From positions 1 through 33,612 of the forward strand of contig JAFRIQ010000028.1 in assembly GCA_017432725.1 (NCBI GenBank): a stretch of DNA of 33,612 bases, read 5' to 3'. The stretch comes from Bacillota bacterium (lineage in GTDB: Bacteria > Bacillota > Clostridia > Peptostreptococcales > Anaerovoracaceae). How positions within the stretch are numbered: position 1 is the first letter of the stretch; the number at the start of each line of letters is the position of its first letter. Below the pieces are notes generated by a model, which was given only the letters and a program-made list of their open reading frames with translations, was not told the origin of the DNA and searched no databases. Both the position numbers and the translations under genes were made by a program. Positions 7,945 through 15,759 of this stretch are shown piece after piece.

Positions 7945-8616
7945 ATGAGTGCATCGCAAAAAAACGATAAAAGCAAAGTGCTGACGCTTACAGGTATCTC
8001 GGTCATGATACTGATGATACTTACGAGATTCGTTCCGGGTCTTGACGTTGCGAAATATTCCATGTTCGTCGGCCTTGCCTTTTTCTTCATAGTCGAGGCG
8101 GCTGCGAAGACTCCCGATGCAGAATCGGGTCTCCGCTTCAGGACCTTCTTCAGTGATCTTAAGAAACCCGGCGCATTGATCTTCATGCTGCTTCCCGTAG
8201 TCACTTCCATAGCTTCCATAATCTTAGGGAACATGCTTTTCGGAAGCGGCTACGTAGATCACGTGTTCGGCCGTACGGAAGACGTACTGGATTACGGTAA
8301 TATTGCCTTGCTTGCGGGAGAGTTCCTCGTAGCAGCCCTTGGCGAGGAGATAGCCTTCAGGGGCTTTTTCACAGGAAAGGGAATGGATATCTTTCCTTAT
8401 CCTTTGTGCATGATATTGTCTTCGGCATTTTTCGCTCTTGCCCATTTTTCTGCAGGAGACACCAGAGTGGTGGTTTACGACCTTGCCGGCATCTTCATCG
8501 ATGCCCTTATTTATTCTGCTGCATTTAAAAAGACGGGCAACTGCCTTGTAAGCACCGCCGCCCATTTCCTCTGCAACATGTCGGGAATCATATACATAAT
8601 GCTGACGATGAAATAG
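7945..8616 (+). CDS. CPBP-family (CAAX protease/Rce1-like) intramembrane protein
   Basis: The protein has 223 residues. The ATG at 7945 is chosen because AAAGGAAG sits just upstream; the longer frame from 7891 overlaps the previous gene and adds a charged, unlikely N-terminus. The CPBP motifs are visible: 'GEEIAFRG' (Glu134, Glu135, Arg139), 'FFALAHF' (His about 171) and 'HFLCNM' near residue 213. Six or more hydrophobic segments are present. Family members are membrane glutamate proteases, often linked to peptide self-immunity or maturation. Here it closes the TetR/flavodoxin operon, with no peptide gene visible nearby. It ends at the terminator at 8641. Confidence 0.88.
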   Translation: MSASQKNDKSKVLTLTGISVMILMILTRFVPGLDVAKYSMFVGLAFFFIVEAAAKTPDAESGLRFRTFFSDLKKPGALIFMLLPVVTSIASIILGNMLFGSGYVDHVFGRTEDVLDYGNIALLAGEFLVAALGEEIAFRGFFTGKGMDIFPYPLCMILSSAFFALAHFSAGDTRVVVYDLAGIFIDALIYSAAFKKTGNCLVSTAAHFLCNMSGIIYIMLTMK

Positions 8617-8640
8617 AAGGAAGTGTAACAGATGCAAAAG

Positions 8641-8675
8641 AAAACCGCGCGTTCACGACGCGCGGTTTTGGTTTT
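8641..8675. terminator. Bidirectional terminator between CPBP gene and the small ORF
   Basis: A perfect 12-bp stem AAAACCGCGCGT/ACGCGCGGTTTT has loop TCACG, with A and T tracts on the two sides. It ends the CPBP operon (+) and the URO-D/small-ORF transcript (-). Confidence 0.92.
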
Positions 8676-8682
8676 CTGTAAG

Positions 8683-8856
8683 CTACATCTGTATGCTTCC
8701 GAAGACTACGGCAAAGACCATTATAGGCCTGAGTTCCGGATCTACGAAGGTGACGGTATCGGGTATCTTTGCCCACCATTCTTCGCTGTATACGGGAACG
8801 TTCTTGAGAGCTTTGACTGCTTTTTTCTGATCTATGACAGCTTTTAAAATATTCAT
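8683..8856 (-). CDS. 57-residue small protein downstream of the URO-D-family gene
   Basis: A short frame of 57 codons has a strong GGGAGGT ribosome site 5-10 nt before ATG and stops at TAG just before the terminator at 8641-8675. The protein begins MNILKAVIDQKKAVKALKNV, has 'YSEEWWAKIPDTVTFVDPEL' in the middle and ends 'RPIMVFAVVFGSIQM'. I do not recognise a family. The start lies 16 bp after the URO-D-family gene on the same strand, so the two are one transcript. The C-terminal 15 residues are hydrophobic but too short for a clear membrane span. The ribosome site, placement between gene and terminator, and amino-acid composition argue that it is translated. Confidence 0.7.
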   Translation of the reverse strand: MNILKAVIDQKKAVKALKNVPVYSEEWWAKIPDTVTFVDPELRPIMVFAVVFGSIQM

Positions 8857-8872
8857 GATATACCTCCCGTCC

Positions 8873-10009
8873 TTAGTGTACGTAATTGCGAACGAAATCG
8901 TTCACGGCTATAAGGTTTTCTCTCCTGCAGTCGTTTCTGAAAGAGAGCATCTTGTTCTGGGAGATAACGAATCCGTCTCCCATTTCGTCTATGAGCATCT
9001 TTGCGCGGTCGACGCAGGTCTTGGGATCCGCTGTGCCGAGCATATCAGTGGTGAGACCTCCCACGAGAGGCATCTTCGGAAGGGCCTTTCTCATTTCGAA
9101 AATGTCGTCCAGTTCCAGGTGCATCATCGCGTTGCCCACCGGTATATCCGCAAAGTGATCCGCGAATCTTGCCACGGTGCTCTCCACGTATATGTAAGCC
9201 ATGCTCCCCGTATCTGCGCAGGCGTCGAATATCTCCTTGAGATAGGGCCAGTAGAATCTGTCGAACTGCTTTCCGTTCATTATGGCATGGGCTATGAGTC
9301 CGATATATACGTCTGCGATATAGCTGTGCTCATGATTTCCCACCGCTCTTTGCAGGCTTCCCATGGAGATGTTCTTCCAGTAGGACTGTATAACGTTGTC
9401 CAGCTTGTCAGGGCATCTTCTCATATCGAGGGATATGCCCGCTATTCCTCTGAAGCTGCTGTGGAAGGTTTCGAAGGGTGAGGATACGTTGGTGCTGGTT
9501 GAGACCATCGTGGGGATATTGTATTTGTTTGCAAATTTCTCTTCTATGTTCTTCTGGAAACCGGAAGCCTGAAGGAAGGCCATGGTGGCTTTTACGAACT
9601 GATCTGTTGTAAGGTCCGGGAACTTCCTCTGGAAGAGTATGTTGAGCCACTTAGTGGGGTTTTCCGCAAAGGCGTCATAGTCGTCCGCGGTCATGGTGGG
9701 AGCGTCCGTTACGTTTATACCGCCCGTTTCTTCGTTCAGGGTGTATGAACCGCCTCCGAGAGCGTCCATCTGGGGAAAGTGATTTCGCGTTCCAAGATCG
9801 AGATATGCGTCGAATCTGTATCTTTCATGGTTCTCGCATACTATCTTGTCCATCACTTTGGAATCGTAATATGCTTTTCTTACCGGATATCCGGAATCGA
9901 GTACTTTCCAGGTATAGTCATTGGAAAGGTTCGGGGTCACAGGCGTATGTTTAAAAAACGACGCATCTTTAAACATCTGCACCTTTTCATTGAATTCTTT
10001 TGAAAACAT
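8873..10009 (-). CDS. Uroporphyrinogen decarboxylase (URO-D)-family protein
   Basis: The protein has 378 residues; GAGAGGA precedes ATG. It matches the URO-D/MtaA-CmuA superfamily fold as seen in clostridial methyltransferase-like members: 'QFDRFYWPYLKEIFDACADTGSMAYIYVES' (about residues 247-278), 'HLELDDIFEMRKALPKMPLVGGL', and the ending 'GDGFVISQNKMLSF' where true enzymes read 'G.ILs.gcdi'. True HemE has an N-terminal 'RPPVWxMRQAGR', which is absent here; haem synthesis is therefore unlikely. A role in methyl-group transfer or corrinoid-linked demethylation is a family-based inference. It is divergent from a TetR gene and is followed in operon by a 57-residue ORF. Confidence 0.85.
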   Translation of the reverse strand: MFSKEFNEKVQMFKDASFFKHTPVTPNLSNDYTWKVLDSGYPVRKAYYDSKVMDKIVCENHERYRFDAYLDLGTRNHFPQMDALGGGSYTLNEETGGINVTDAPTMTADDYDAFAENPTKWLNILFQRKFPDLTTDQFVKATMAFLQASGFQKNIEEKFANKYNIPTMVSTSTNVSSPFETFHSSFRGIAGISLDMRRCPDKLDNVIQSYWKNISMGSLQRAVGNHEHSYIADVYIGLIAHAIMNGKQFDRFYWPYLKEIFDACADTGSMAYIYVESTVARFADHFADIPVGNAMMHLELDDIFEMRKALPKMPLVGGLTTDMLGTADPKTCVDRAKMLIDEMGDGFVISQNKMLSFRNDCRRENLIAVNDFVRNYVH

Positions 10010-10038
10010 TTCTTCCTCTCTTTCACCGCTGTTAGAAA

Positions 10039-10073
10039 AACTTGTTTTGGAACATGTTACATAACTTGTTTTG
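10039..10073. promoter_or_regulatory. Candidate operator region between URO-D gene and TetR gene
   Basis: Two direct copies of AACTTGTTTTG (10039-10049 and 10063-10073, 24 bp apart) flank the perfect palindrome AACATGTT (10051-10058). The second copy supplies the -35 hexamer of the tetR promoter. This is a plausible binding site for the divergent TetR regulator. Confidence 0.55.
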
Positions 10074-10094
10074 ATAATACCATTGTGATATAAT
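10066..10094 (+). promoter_or_regulatory. Promoter of the TetR gene divergent from URO-D
   Basis: TTGTTT at 10066-10071, a 17-bp spacer and TATAAT at 10089-10094; the start codon is at 10150. Confidence 0.75.
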
Positions 10095-10149
10095 CAGAGT
10101 CAAGGAAAACATGGTTTTCCTATATATTGGAAATAAAGGGCGGTTACGC

Positions 10150-10779
10150 ATGAAAGAAAGACTGACTAACCAGGAAAAAAGATCGAGAGAAAAAAAGCAG
10201 CGCATATACAAAGTTGCCATGAGGATGTTCTCCGAATACGGCTATGAACAGGCCACCATCAGGGATATATGCAAAGAGGCCGGCATAACCACCAGCACCT
10301 TCTACAATTTCTTCGGAGATAAGGACGGGGTGCTGCTTCAGTTCTATTACGAGATACTCGAAAAGGGCGCGTCGCATCTTGATCTGACGCCGCAGAACCT
10401 GAAAACTCCTTACCAGTCCATATGCGATTTTTTCATGAGCACCGCTTCCTTTATGGACAGCTTTTCGAAGGACGTGGCAAGGCAGACCATATTCGCCGCT
10501 CCCAAGCTTCTTCAGGGCAATTACAAGACTCTGTCCGCGGATAACGCCAGCAAAGCCATAACGGCATTCCTGGAGGAAGGGAAAAGATTCGGGACCGTAG
10601 ACAGAGATACCGACAGCAAGGCTGTCGCCGAATATCTGCTCATGTCTGCCAGCGGCATTTCGGTCTTCTGGCTAAATCAGGGAGAAGATACGAGCTATCT
10701 GGAGATAGCAGAAAAGATGATCCCCATGATCTTCCGCTCCGTGACAGATGAAAAGGTAGGCGTTACGCTGCCCGTGTAA
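10150..10779 (+). CDS. TetR-family transcriptional regulator
   Basis: The protein has 209 residues. The ATG at 10150 follows the 10089 -10 box by 55 nt and is preferred over 10111, which would start within about 17 nt of that box and add a hydrophobic 'MVFLYIGNKG'. Residues 15-60 are the TetR HTH ('IYKVAMRMFSEYGYEQATIRDICKEAGITTSTFYNFF'; recognition helix 'TTSTFYNFF'). The C-terminal ligand domain is not assignable. The divergent layout with URO-D and the repeated elements between them suggest that it controls both directions. Confidence 0.92.
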   Translation: MKERLTNQEKRSREKKQRIYKVAMRMFSEYGYEQATIRDICKEAGITTSTFYNFFGDKDGVLLQFYYEILEKGASHLDLTPQNLKTPYQSICDFFMSTASFMDSFSKDVARQTIFAAPKLLQGNYKTLSADNASKAITAFLEEGKRFGTVDRDTDSKAVAEYLLMSASGISVFWLNQGEDTSYLEIAEKMIPMIFRSVTDEKVGVTLPV

Positions 10780-10855
10780 GAAAGAAAGCGTCCCCGGGCG
10801 CTTTGGGGCGTACCGGGAATATCAAATACAGAAGTGCTGAAAGGAGAGATGCGGC

Positions 10856-11035
10856 ATGACATATTCGATCATAGGGATACTGGCCAGTATCATCCTTATG
10901 ATAAACAACAGGGATATATTCTGGAGCAGGACCGGAAAGGAACTGACGGTCACCCAGCGGAATTACCGCAAGTTTCTTATGGGTGTCTTCGCTTATCTTG
11001 TGACTGACCTTCTCTGGGGTCTGGGGCATTCTTGA
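10856..11035 (+). pseudogene. N-terminal fragment of frameshifted hybrid sensor histidine kinase
   Basis: ATG at 10856 is preceded by AAAGGAGAG. The frame codes 59 residues, beginning 'MTYSIIGILASIILMIN' and containing 'KFLMGVFAYLVTDLLWG', then stops at TGA 11033 after 'LGHS'. It is the first membrane segments of the kinase encoded downstream. The frame breaks at a tandem duplication of TCTGGGG (11013-11019 and 11020-11026). Removing one copy gives 'TDLLWGILDSHHLIKLLYAD' and joins smoothly to the frame at 11076. The repaired gene 10856-12782 would code 639 residues. Confidence 0.8.
11013..11026 (+). repeat. 7-bp tandem duplication (TCTGGGG x2) breaking the kinase frame
   Basis: Two adjacent identical heptamers. 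One copy is exactly the number of bases that must be removed to restore the frame, which points to a slippage event or a sequencing or assembly error. Confidence 0.85.
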
Positions 11036-11075
11036 CTCTCATCACCTCATAAAGCTCCTTTATGCGGACACCGCC

Positions 11076-12782
11076 GTGCATTTTGCGGCCATGGTGGGAG
11101 CCGTCATGCTCTGGACCCAGTACGTGGTTTCATATCTGGATACGGGGAACGCCTTTGAAAAGACCCTGAAAGTTACAGGACGCGCGTTCTTTGCCCTGGA
11201 GCTCGTATTCATAGCCGTCAATTTCTTTACGCCAATACTCTTCAGCTTCGGCGAAGGGGGAGAGTACCATGCGGGTATCGCAAGGTATATAACCCTGGGG
11301 ATACAGATATTCATGTTTTCCGCCACGTCGGTATATACCCTTACCGTCGCCTTCAGGGCAAAGGGAAGCGTGAGGCTGCGCCACATGACCATAGGCTTTT
11401 TCGGTATCGCCATGATGGTGCTCATCAGCATACAGGTCTTTTATCCTCTGCTTCCTCTCTACGCCATGGGATATATGCTGGGGACCTGCCTTCTCCACAG
11501 TTTCGTCGTAGAGGATGAAAAGGAGGAATACCGCAAGGAGCTTGAGGATGCCGCGAAAAGAGACCAGGAGCAGAAGAGAGAGCTGTCGGAAAGCAGGGAA
11601 GCTCTGAAAGACGCTCTGGCTGCGGCGGAGAATGCCAGCAGGGCAAAAACAGCCTTCCTCTCCAGCATGAGCCACGAGATAAGGACCCCGCTCAACGCCA
11701 TAATAGGGCTCAACAATATCGCTATGGCGGGCGAAGACGCGGGAGAAAAGACCATGGAGTATCTCGGCAAGATAGGAGATGCCGCCGGGCATCTTCTCGA
11801 GATCATCAACGAGATCCTCGATATGAGCCGCATAGAGTCCGGGAAAATGACCATACGCAAAGAGGAATTCTCCCTGACCGAAGCTCTGGACCAGGTCAAT
11901 ACTATTATCGGAGGCCAGTGTAGGGATAAGGGCCTTGATTATGAGTTCAATACAAAGGGGAGGGTCGATGAAAAATACATAGGGGACGCTGTGAAGCTCA
12001 AGCAGGTCCTCATCAACATACTGGGCAATGCGGTGAAGTTCACGCCGGAAGGCGGCAGGATAGATTTCACCGTAGAGGAAGGACCCCGTTTCGATCAAAG
12101 CGCGGTGCTTAAGTTCATCGTCAGCGATACGGGCATAGGCATGAGCAAGGAATTCCTTCCCCGCATCTTCGATCCCTTCGCCCAGGGCGATAACGCTTCT
12201 CCGGGCATGTACGGTTCGACGGGCCTCGGGATGCCCATAAGCAAAAGCATAGTGGAACTGATGAACGGCCATATAGACGTGGCCAGCGAAGAGGGCAAGG
12301 GTTCCACTTTCACCGTAACGGTCACCTTCGGCGAATCTGACTCAAAGGATGACGCGCCGCAAGAAGATCGGCCTGCCGGCGAAAAGAAAGCCGTGGATCT
12401 GCGCGGACGCAGAGTCCTTCTTGCCGAAGACGTACCGGTGAACGCCGAGATCATTATGATGGTGCTAGAGGGAAGGGAAGTCAAAGCAGAGCTTGCAGAA
12501 AACGGCAGGCAGGCCCTGGAGATGTTCAAGAGCAGCGAGCCCGGATACTACGACGCTGTCCTAATGGATATGCGCATGCCGGAAATGGACGGGCTCGAGG
12601 CCACGAGAGCCATAAGGAGCCTGGACAGAGAGGACGCCGCATCGGTACCCATCATCGCCCTTACCGCCAATGCCTTCGACGAAGACGTGCAGCGCAGCAT
12701 GCAGGCGGGGCTCAACGCCCACCTGTCTAAACCGGTGGATCCCGATACGCTGTTCGAAACGATGGAAAGACTGATTGGCTGA
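11076..12782 (+). CDS. Hybrid sensor histidine kinase / response regulator, main body (5' part out of frame)
   Basis: The open frame downstream of the frameshift has 568 residues. ATG 11076 is an arbitrary start without a good ribosome site, because the true start is 10856. Order: membrane sensor region to about residue 145 (five hydrophobic segments), coiled coil 146-185 ('EEYRKELEDAAKRDQEQKRE'), HisKA with phospho-acceptor His200 ('MSHEIRTPLNAI'), HATPase with N-box 'NILGNAVKFTPEG', G1 'DTGIGM' and G2 'GSTGLGM', and a receiver domain with 'LLAEDVPVNA', phospho-acceptor Asp498 ('LMDMRMPEMDG') and Lys in 'LSKPVD'. All catalytic motifs are intact, so decay is recent or absent. The next gene begins 13 bp downstream, which suggests a functional link with the MATE-ATPase fusion. 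Confidence 0.9.
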   Translation: MHFAAMVGAVMLWTQYVVSYLDTGNAFEKTLKVTGRAFFALELVFIAVNFFTPILFSFGEGGEYHAGIARYITLGIQIFMFSATSVYTLTVAFRAKGSVRLRHMTIGFFGIAMMVLISIQVFYPLLPLYAMGYMLGTCLLHSFVVEDEKEEYRKELEDAAKRDQEQKRELSESREALKDALAAAENASRAKTAFLSSMSHEIRTPLNAIIGLNNIAMAGEDAGEKTMEYLGKIGDAAGHLLEIINEILDMSRIESGKMTIRKEEFSLTEALDQVNTIIGGQCRDKGLDYEFNTKGRVDEKYIGDAVKLKQVLINILGNAVKFTPEGGRIDFTVEEGPRFDQSAVLKFIVSDTGIGMSKEFLPRIFDPFAQGDNASPGMYGSTGLGMPISKSIVELMNGHIDVASEEGKGSTFTVTVTFGESDSKDDAPQEDRPAGEKKAVDLRGRRVLLAEDVPVNAEIIMMVLEGREVKAELAENGRQALEMFKSSEPGYYDAVLMDMRMPEMDGLEATRAIRSLDREDAASVPIIALTANAFDEDVQRSMQAGLNAHLSKPVDPDTLFETMERLIG

Positions 12783-12795
12783 ATATATTTAGGAT

Positions 12796-14583
12796 ATGGC
12801 AAATATGCATAACTCAGATCAGAAAAGTGATTTCAAACTCATATCGAAGCTTTGCTTCAGGCTGCTTCCGGTCCAGATACTCCTTGCCATGGTCAACGCC
12901 ATCAACGGCATAGTATCGGGGATCTTCGCGTCCAATTTCATCAGCGAGGAAGCCATGGGTGCAGTGGGGCTTTTCTCTCCTGTCTCCCTCCTCGTGGGAG
13001 CAATAGGCATGATGCTCGTAGGGGGCGCCCAGATACTCTGCGGCGAGTTCAAAGGGAAAAACATGCTGGACAGGATACGGGACGTCTTCTCTTTGGACAT
13101 CATCATATCTTTAGGCTTCTCATTGCTTATAACGGCGTTCCTGCTCCTATGCGGCATATTCGATCTGACAGGTCTCTTTACCAAGGATCCCGTGCTCAGG
13201 CCTCTTTTCAACAGTTATATCATAGGCATGTCCATAGGCATACTTCCCCAGATCCTGGGGCAGCAGCTTTCGGGCTTTCTGTCCCTTGAGAACCAGACCA
13301 AAAGGACCTTCGCTGCCAGCATCAGCTACATACTGGTGAATCTGGTTCTGGACTATCTTTTCGTAAGCCGCCTTAAGATGCAGATCTTCGGTCTGGCTCT
13401 GGCGTCTTCCATAGGTCTTTGGGTATTCTTCCTGGTGCAGGCCGAATACTTCCTGTCCAAGAAAGCGCTTCTCCGCTTCAGCCCGAAGGGTCTTAAATGG
13501 GCTGACTCAAAGGATATAGTCAGGATAGGTGCTCCGGGAGCGCTGTCCTTCGGATATCAGTCTGTAAGAGGCGTAGTCCTCAATTCCCTTATACTTTCCT
13601 ACGTCGGAGCCCTGGGCTTGTCGGCGTTTTCAGCCTGCAATTCATTCATGCCCCTTTTCTGGGCCATACCTACCGGAATGGTCGCGGTCTTCAGGATGCT
13701 CGTAAGCGTCAGCGCGGGGGAAGAAGACAGGCAGACACTCAAGGATCTTATGAAGGTCGTTTTCCTCAGGTTCATACCCCTTATGTGCGCCGTTGCGGCG
13801 GGTATAATCATCTTCGCAAGACCCATAGCGGGCATGTATTTCAAAGATCCCTCTTCGGAGGTATTTCAGATGACCGCGAGAGGTTTCAGGATCATACCCT
13901 TCTGCATGCCTCTGTCAGTCATATGCATGCATTTCACCTGCTACGGACAGGCAATGAACAAGCAGCTTCTGATACACTCCCTTGCCCTTCTCGACGGAGT
14001 GGTCACCATGGTTGCGGCCTCCGCTCTTCTGGTGCCGAATCTTGGCATAGACGGTGTATATTACGCCAATATCTGCAACGGCACCGTAACGACGCTGTTC
14101 GTCCTCATATACTCATGGGCGTGTCTTAAACGTTTCCCAAGAAGTATGGAAGACCTTCTTGTCATACCGGATGGTTTCGGTTACGGCGAGGACAGCAGGA
14201 TAGACATATCCGTGGATACCATGGAAGAAGTGGTGAAGCTTTCGGACGCGGTAATGAGCTTCTGCAAAGAGAAGGGAATAGATGAAAAGAGATCCTATCT
14301 GGCGGGCCTTGCCGTGGAGGAGACTGCGGGCAACATCGTAGAGCACGGTTTCACAAAGGATAAAAAGAACCATTCCATAGACGTCAGAGTCGCGGAGAAA
14401 AACGGCGGGCTCATCATCAGGATCAAGGATGACTGCATTGCCTTCGACCCTTCGGAAAGAAAGGATATCATAGATCCCGAAGATCCCCTGAAGAACATCG
14501 GCATAAGGATGCTCTACAGTCTGGCTGACTCTGTGGAATATCAGAACATCCTGGGTCTTAACGTCCTCACCGTCCGTATCTGA
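12796..14583 (+). CDS. MATE-family transporter fused to an RsbW/SpoIIAB-like ATPase domain
   Basis: The protein has 595 residues. Residues about 10-445 form a MATE/MatE carrier with 12 hydrophobic segments ('SNFISEEAMGAVGLFSPVSL' early; 'GFRIIPFCMPLSVICMHFTCYGQA' in the second half). Residues about 460-595 are soluble and resemble the HATPase_c_2 anti-sigma kinase fold. The N-box is 'LAVEETAGNIVEHGF' (about 501-515), the G1-like box is 'IKDDCIAFDP' and the G2-like box is 'LKNIGIRMLYSLADSVEY'. Such domains in RsbW and SpoIIAB bind ATP, hold a sigma factor and phosphorylate a STAS protein. Here the domain would be tethered at the inner face of a transporter. The gene sits 13 bp after the hybrid kinase. 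The ribosome site is weak (AGGATA), which suggests translational coupling. Transported substrate unknown. Confidence 0.88.
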   Translation: MANMHNSDQKSDFKLISKLCFRLLPVQILLAMVNAINGIVSGIFASNFISEEAMGAVGLFSPVSLLVGAIGMMLVGGAQILCGEFKGKNMLDRIRDVFSLDIIISLGFSLLITAFLLLCGIFDLTGLFTKDPVLRPLFNSYIIGMSIGILPQILGQQLSGFLSLENQTKRTFAASISYILVNLVLDYLFVSRLKMQIFGLALASSIGLWVFFLVQAEYFLSKKALLRFSPKGLKWADSKDIVRIGAPGALSFGYQSVRGVVLNSLILSYVGALGLSAFSACNSFMPLFWAIPTGMVAVFRMLVSVSAGEEDRQTLKDLMKVVFLRFIPLMCAVAAGIIIFARPIAGMYFKDPSSEVFQMTARGFRIIPFCMPLSVICMHFTCYGQAMNKQLLIHSLALLDGVVTMVAASALLVPNLGIDGVYYANICNGTVTTLFVLIYSWACLKRFPRSMEDLLVIPDGFGYGEDSRIDISVDTMEEVVKLSDAVMSFCKEKGIDEKRSYLAGLAVEETAGNIVEHGFTKDKKNHSIDVRVAEKNGGLIIRIKDDCIAFDPSERKDIIDPEDPLKNIGIRMLYSLADSVEYQNILGLNVLTVRI

Positions 14584-14600
14584 GACAGCAGAAATATATT

Positions 14601-14620
14601 TTTTGTTCATTTCAACAAAA
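14601..14620. promoter_or_regulatory. Inverted repeat upstream of mgl operon
   Basis: TTTTGTT and AACAAAA are separated by six bases, 17 bp after the MATE gene. It is a weak terminator or an operator for mgl; there is no T run after it, so its role is open. Confidence 0.35.
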
Positions 14621-14688
14621 TATCCGTAAATTATTGTACGATAGCAATAAACAACTCTATTATTTTTGCAAAATCCAAGACAATTCAG

Positions 14689-14716
14689 TTGTTGTTTTTT
14701 TAGAGAAGAATATAAT
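14689..14716 (+). promoter_or_regulatory. mglBAC promoter
   Basis: TTGTTG at 14689-14694, a 16-bp spacer and TATAAT at 14711-14716 in an AT-rich region. The mglB start lies 51 bp downstream. No catabolite-repression (cre) element or riboswitch fold was recognised. Confidence 0.65.
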
Positions 14717-14767
14717 TAAGAGTAATGAAGCCGTTATTTTAACGCGCATTTAAAACAGGAGGAAAAA

Positions 14768-15727
14768 ATGAAAAAAGTATTAGCTATTGTATTAGCACTT
14801 GTCATGATCTTCTCATTCGCAGCATGCGGAAAGAAAGACGAGACCAAGACCTACAAGGTAGGCGTCTCCATCTATCAGTTCGACGATAACTTCATGACAC
14901 TTTACAGAAACGAGCTCGAGAGCTACATGAAGTCCCTTGAGACAGACAGCGTAAAGTATGACATCACCATCGTTGACGGAAAGAACGACATGGCAACACA
15001 GTCCGAGCAGATCGACACGTTCATCACTCAGAACGTTGACGTCATCATTCTCAACCTCGTTCAGACCTCTTCCGCGGAAGCACTCGTAAAGAAGGTCGTT
15101 GACGCAGGCATCCCGCTCATCCTGATCAACAGAGAGCCGGCAGCTGAGAACATGACCAACAACCCGACAGTTTGCTACGTAGGAGCAGATGCAAGACAGT
15201 CCGGAACATATCAGGGCGAAATTGTAGTCGGTCTTGACAACCACGGCGACGTGAACGGAGACGGAACAGTTTCCTACATCATGATCGAAGGCGACCCCGA
15301 GAACACAGATGCTCAGTACAGAACAGAGTATTCCATCAAGGCTCTCACAGACGCCGGAATCAAGGTAGAATGCCTCACAGATCAGGTTGGAAACTGGAAA
15401 CAGGAAAAAGGTGAAGAAATCACAGCAAGTGCTCTCGCACAGTATGGTGAAAAGATTGAAGTCGTATTCTGCAACAACGACGCTATGGCTCTCGGCGCAG
15501 CAGCGGCTATCTCCGCAGCAGGCAGAACAGTCGGCAAGGACATCTATCTCCTCGGAGTCGATGCTCTTCAGGAGTGCCAGGACATGGTCAAGGCCGGAAC
15601 AATGACAGGAACCGTTCTTAACGACCACGTAGGACAGTCCCACAAGGCAGTCGATGCAGCTATCAAGGCTCTCAACGGCGAAGCTCTCGATAACTGGTAT
15701 TGGGTAGACTACGTAAAGATCCAGTAA
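14768..15727 (+). CDS. mglB: Galactose/methyl-galactoside ABC transporter substrate-binding lipoprotein
   Basis: The protein has 319 residues; ACAGGAGGA precedes ATG. The signal is lipoprotein-type with 'FSFAACGKK', lipidated Cys20. The rest is a periplasmic-binding-protein type I fold of the MglB/RbsB group. Features matching MglB: 'YVGADARQSGTYQGEIV', 'DVNGDGTVSYIMIEGDP' (a calcium-loop-like segment with Asp, Asn and Asp alternating, as in E. coli MglB), 'VVFCNNDAMALGAAAAI', and the hinge 'DALQECQDMVKAGTMTGTVLND'. It delivers sugar to MglC/MglA. Nearly all isoleucines are ATC, unlike the ATA-rich neighbours, which suggests very high expression. A terminator-like hairpin follows and likely sets mglB above mglAC. 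Confidence 0.93.
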   Translation: MKKVLAIVLALVMIFSFAACGKKDETKTYKVGVSIYQFDDNFMTLYRNELESYMKSLETDSVKYDITIVDGKNDMATQSEQIDTFITQNVDVIILNLVQTSSAEALVKKVVDAGIPLILINREPAAENMTNNPTVCYVGADARQSGTYQGEIVVGLDNHGDVNGDGTVSYIMIEGDPENTDAQYRTEYSIKALTDAGIKVECLTDQVGNWKQEKGEEITASALAQYGEKIEVVFCNNDAMALGAAAAISAAGRTVGKDIYLLGVDALQECQDMVKAGTMTGTVLNDHVGQSHKAVDAAIKALNGEALDNWYWVDYVKIQ

Positions 15728-15759
15728 TTTGAATCAAGAAAACGTCCGCTTTGGACACG

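Noticed and set aside
8834-9481. Plus-strand 215-codon open frame
   Set aside because: Antisense of the URO-D-family gene; no own ribosome site.
8873-10009. Haem biosynthesis HemE
   Set aside because: The N-terminal substrate-binding signature of true uroporphyrinogen decarboxylase is missing and no other haem gene is near.
11013-11035. Programmed ribosomal frameshift in the kinase gene
   Set aside because: There is no slippery heptamer of the X XXY YYZ type; the exact tandem heptamer explains the shift better.
11130-12272. Minus-strand 380-codon open frame
   Set aside because: It is a shadow of the histidine kinase body, whose catalytic motifs are clear on the plus strand.
14584-14767. 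Riboswitch or sugar-responsive leader before mglB
   Set aside because: The region is AT-rich with only short inverted repeats; no known aptamer core was recognised.
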